Of a DNA stretch of 64,000 bases, positions 62,347 through 64,000 are shown in pieces. Under the pieces are notes generated by a model that made no database searches, was not told where the DNA came from, and was given only the letters and a program-made list of their open reading frames with translations. The translations under genes were made by a program, and so were the position numbers. The stretch comes from Rhodococcus koreensis (GTDB taxonomy: Bacteria; Actinomycetota; Actinomycetes; Mycobacteriales; Mycobacteriaceae), in contig NZ_FNSV01000005.1 of the NCBI RefSeq assembly GCF_900105905.1, positions 5,766,001-5,830,000 on the forward strand, given 5' to 3'. Every line of letters starts with the position of its first letter. Positions within the stretch are counted from its first letter, which is position 1.

Positions 62347-62389
62347 GAGGACTCCTGGAATCGGCGTGCTGTCGAGTGTCGTGAGGCGG

Positions 62390-63514
62390 TCATTCGTGAT
62401 CGAAGACGACGATCCCCCGGATGTTCCTTCCCGCCTTCATGTCCTCGTATCCCTGATTGATCTCGTCGAGGGTGTACCGGTTCGTCACGAGTTCGTCGAG
62501 CAGCAGATTCCCCTGCCGGTAGAGCTCGAGTTGCGCGGGAATGTCGGACGTCGGCCGACTCGCACCGAAGAGCGAACCCTGCAGCCGTTTCTGGCTCAGC
62601 GTGAGGTCGTGCAGATTGATGTCCCCGTCCTTGGTGAAGGTGTCGCCGATTCCGACCGGAACACACGTGCCGCCCTTGCGGACCGCAGCGAGTGCCTCGC
62701 CGACAATCTTCCCGGTGATCACTCCCACGGTGACGATCGCCGAGTCGGCGCCCTGGCCGTTGGTCAGCGGGGCTGTGATCGCGTTCGCTTCCTCGATCGT
62801 CGCGACCGCGTGCGTGGCACCGAACTTCAGTGCGGTGTCTCGTTTGAACGCAACGGGATCGACCGCGATGACGGCACTGGCACCGGCGTGGGCCGCACCC
62901 TGGACGGCGTTGATTCCGATGCCGCCGATCCCGACCACGATGACGACGTCGCCGACGCGCACATCGGCCGAGTTGACCGCGGCGCCCCAGCCCGTTCCGA
63001 CGCCGCACCCGGTGAGGCACGCAACCTCGAGTGGGACTGCCTTGTCGATCTTCACCGCCGATGCGGTCGAGACGATGATGCGTTCGCAGAACGTGCCGAG
63101 TCCGGCGAGCTGACCCACCGGCCTGCCGCCCCGAGAGAGCCGGTACGAACCGGGATCGTCGAAACGGCAGCCCGTGGTCAGAAGAGCACCCAGATCGCAG
63201 AGATTCTGCAGCCCCCGGGCGCACCACTTGCATCGGCCGCATATCGGCAGGAAGGAGAAGACGACGTGGTCGCCGACCTCGTAGCCGGGCGTGTGGGGGC
63301 CGACGGCCTCGACGATGCCTGCACCTTCGTGACCGCCGGCGATGGGAAGGATCCCGGGCGTCTGGTCGCCGGTGGCGAAGTGGTCGTCCGAATGGCAGAG
63401 GCCGGCGGCGACCATCCGGACGCGAATCTCGTTCTGGCGCAGTTCGTCGAGGTCCAGTTCGACGATCTCGTATCGTCCCGGGACCTCGAGCAGGACTGCC
63501 CCTCGCGTCTTCAT
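62390..63514 (-). CDS. Zinc-dependent (NDMA-type) alcohol dehydrogenase
   Basis: A 374-residue medium-chain dehydrogenase. AAGLCHSDDHFATGD and GGHEGAGIVEAVG hold the catalytic zinc ligands, and four cysteines in CGRCKWCARGLQNLC bind the structural zinc. GDVVIVVGIGGIGINAVQGA is the Rossmann fold. The layout fits the class called NDMA-dependent in actinobacteria, with tightly bound NAD. ATG 63514 (MKTRGAVLLE) gives normal length. The palindrome shared with hyuA lies about 165 bases upstream, tying alcohol oxidation to the ketone-carboxylase-like operon. Confidence 0.92.
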   Translation of the reverse strand: MKTRGAVLLEVPGRYEIVELDLDELRQNEIRVRMVAAGLCHSDDHFATGDQTPGILPIAGGHEGAGIVEAVGPHTPGYEVGDHVVFSFLPICGRCKWCARGLQNLCDLGALLTTGCRFDDPGSYRLSRGGRPVGQLAGLGTFCERIIVSTASAVKIDKAVPLEVACLTGCGVGTGWGAAVNSADVRVGDVVIVVGIGGIGINAVQGAAHAGASAVIAVDPVAFKRDTALKFGATHAVATIEEANAITAPLTNGQGADSAIVTVGVITGKIVGEALAAVRKGGTCVPVGIGDTFTKDGDINLHDLTLSQKRLQGSLFGASRPTSDIPAQLELYRQGNLLLDELVTNRYTLDEINQGYEDMKAGRNIRGIVVFDHE

Positions 63515-63678
63515 GCGCGCACCACCGGTGAGACGGAGGTGCGTTCCCTGATGAGTGTCATCTGCGGCCTTCTGGATCGGCAGGATCCGCTTGCGGATCA
63601 CGCGGTCGGATAAATGTGACGGTGGCCATACTTTGCGTTCAGTGTGGCTGCCGACGCGGCGTCTGGGAATCCGTCACC

Positions 63679-63698
63679 GGTCGTATTCCGATACGACC
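63679..63698. promoter_or_regulatory. Palindrome GGTCGTA-N6-TACGACC upstream of the alcohol dehydrogenase operon
   Basis: GGTCGTAT and ATACGACC are perfect eight-base arms around TCCG. With six-base spacing the inner arms are identical to the site at 33589-33608 before hyuA, 30 kb away. The distance of 165 bases to the dehydrogenase start suits an activator site. Confidence 0.75.
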
Positions 63699-63712
63699 AA
63701 AGGACTATTGAC

Positions 63713-63749
63713 GTGACCGTGCCCCGGTCGGGGGCCGGGGCACGGTCAC
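63713..63749 (-). terminator. Hairpin after the partial hydrolase gene
   Basis: GTGACCGTGCCCCGG (63713-63727) and its perfect complement (63735-63749) form a 15-base-pair stem with a seven-base loop. It starts about 22 bases beyond the hydrolase stop in the direction of transcription. Confidence 0.78.
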
Positions 63750-63770
63750 ACCGACCGGCAGCCGATCCGG

Positions 63771-64000
63771 CTATCCGGCCAGGTTCTTCGTGAAGAACTC
63801 GGTGAGCTTGTCCGCTGCCTGCGAGACGTACTGGTCGACGTCGTACAGGTCGACGTGGGTGGCGCCGTCGATCTCGAACAGCTCGGCGGTCTCGCCGCCG
63901 GCCGCCACCGCGCCCTCACTGAAGCCCTTGGTCTCGGCCTCGGTTCCCGCGATCATCAGCAGCGGCCTGGGCGCGATCTTCGCGACACCGGCGTAGGCGT
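63771..64000 (-). CDS. Alpha/beta hydrolase, C-terminal part only (runs off the window)
   Basis: The last 76 or so residues of a protein that continues beyond the right edge. It reads AYAGVAKIAPRPLLMIAGTE, then EIDGATHVDLYDVDQYVSQA and a final helix. PRPLLMIAGTE with GATHVDLYD is the acid-histidine half of an alpha/beta-hydrolase triad, with spacing typical of dienelactone-hydrolase-like or peptidase-like members. An internal methionine at 63956 is not the true start. The nucleophile region is not visible, so function is open. Confidence 0.75.
   Translation of the reverse strand, partial: AYAGVAKIAPRPLLMIAGTEAETKGFSEGAVAAGGETAELFEIDGATHVDLYDVDQYVSQAADKLTEFFTKNLAG

Noticed and set aside
1..64000. 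Mobile elements, prophage genes, CRISPR arrays, rRNA or tRNA genes
   Set aside because: No transposase, integrase, spaced direct repeats or cloverleaf-like sequence was recognised on either strand by reading; a tRNA or Rfam search would settle the RNA part.

Overview
The window is GC-rich, densely packed chromosomal DNA from an actinobacterium. A WhiB-family protein with four cysteines, an NDMA-type alcohol dehydrogenase, frequent GTG starts, ATGA/GTGA stop-start overlaps and very large catabolic gene sets point to the mycolic-acid group. Rhodococcus is my best guess, but the genus is an inference. I saw no rRNA, tRNA, transposase, integrase or CRISPR array. Gene starts were set by ribosome-binding sites, coupling and family length, so several are shorter than the longest open frame.

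Left part (1-16 kb): several small regulator-plus-enzyme modules. These are TetR; ArsR with an SRPBCC protein; a LacI regulator with a clear operator in front of a fumarase/aspartase-superfamily lyase and an SLC13 anion transporter; and an aromatic amino-acid module. The last has an Lrp regulator divergent from 4-hydroxyphenylpyruvate dioxygenase, with an amino-acid dehydrogenase, an amino-acid permease and a flavin oxidoreductase on the other arm. A flavin hydroxylase and a YdeP-type molybdopterin oxidoreductase follow. A 92-base palindromic element separates this from the next block.

Middle (16-30 kb): a membrane protein, a free-standing sigma-region-4-like protein, and a beta-oxidation-like locus read from a divergent promoter with two related 16-base operators. 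Leftward are an SDR, an alpha/beta hydrolase and an unusual PhaC-like/adenylation fusion. Rightward are a short CaiB-family protein, thiolase, acyl-CoA ligase, enoyl-CoA hydratase, acyl-CoA dehydrogenase, SDR and a second thiolase. A TetR regulator ends the block behind a strong hairpin.

Right part (31-64 kb): a catabolic island framed by two paralogous GAF-LuxR regulators. It holds two MFS transporters, a HyuA/HyuB pair with a small zinc-ribbon protein (a possible ATP-dependent ketone carboxylase), two SDR/ALDH steps, a frameshifted MmgE/PrpD gene and a whiB gene. It also holds a MaoC hydratase, two CoA ligases, an acyl-CoA dehydrogenase, a racemase-like and a transferase-like CaiB protein, a crotonase without the usual glutamates, and a ribose-type ABC importer. 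One permease of that importer is fused to a SMP-30 propeller. An NDMA-type alcohol dehydrogenase/aldehyde dehydrogenase operon closes the island.

Two kinds of DNA signal tie the island together. A palindrome GGTCGTA-N6-TACGACC lies before both hyuA and the alcohol dehydrogenase. An AT-rich CATMATAT box lies before six transcription units. The island therefore looks like one dispersed regulon that imports and oxidises an alcohol or ketone-type carbon source and passes it to CoA-dependent degradation. The substrate is not readable from sequence.
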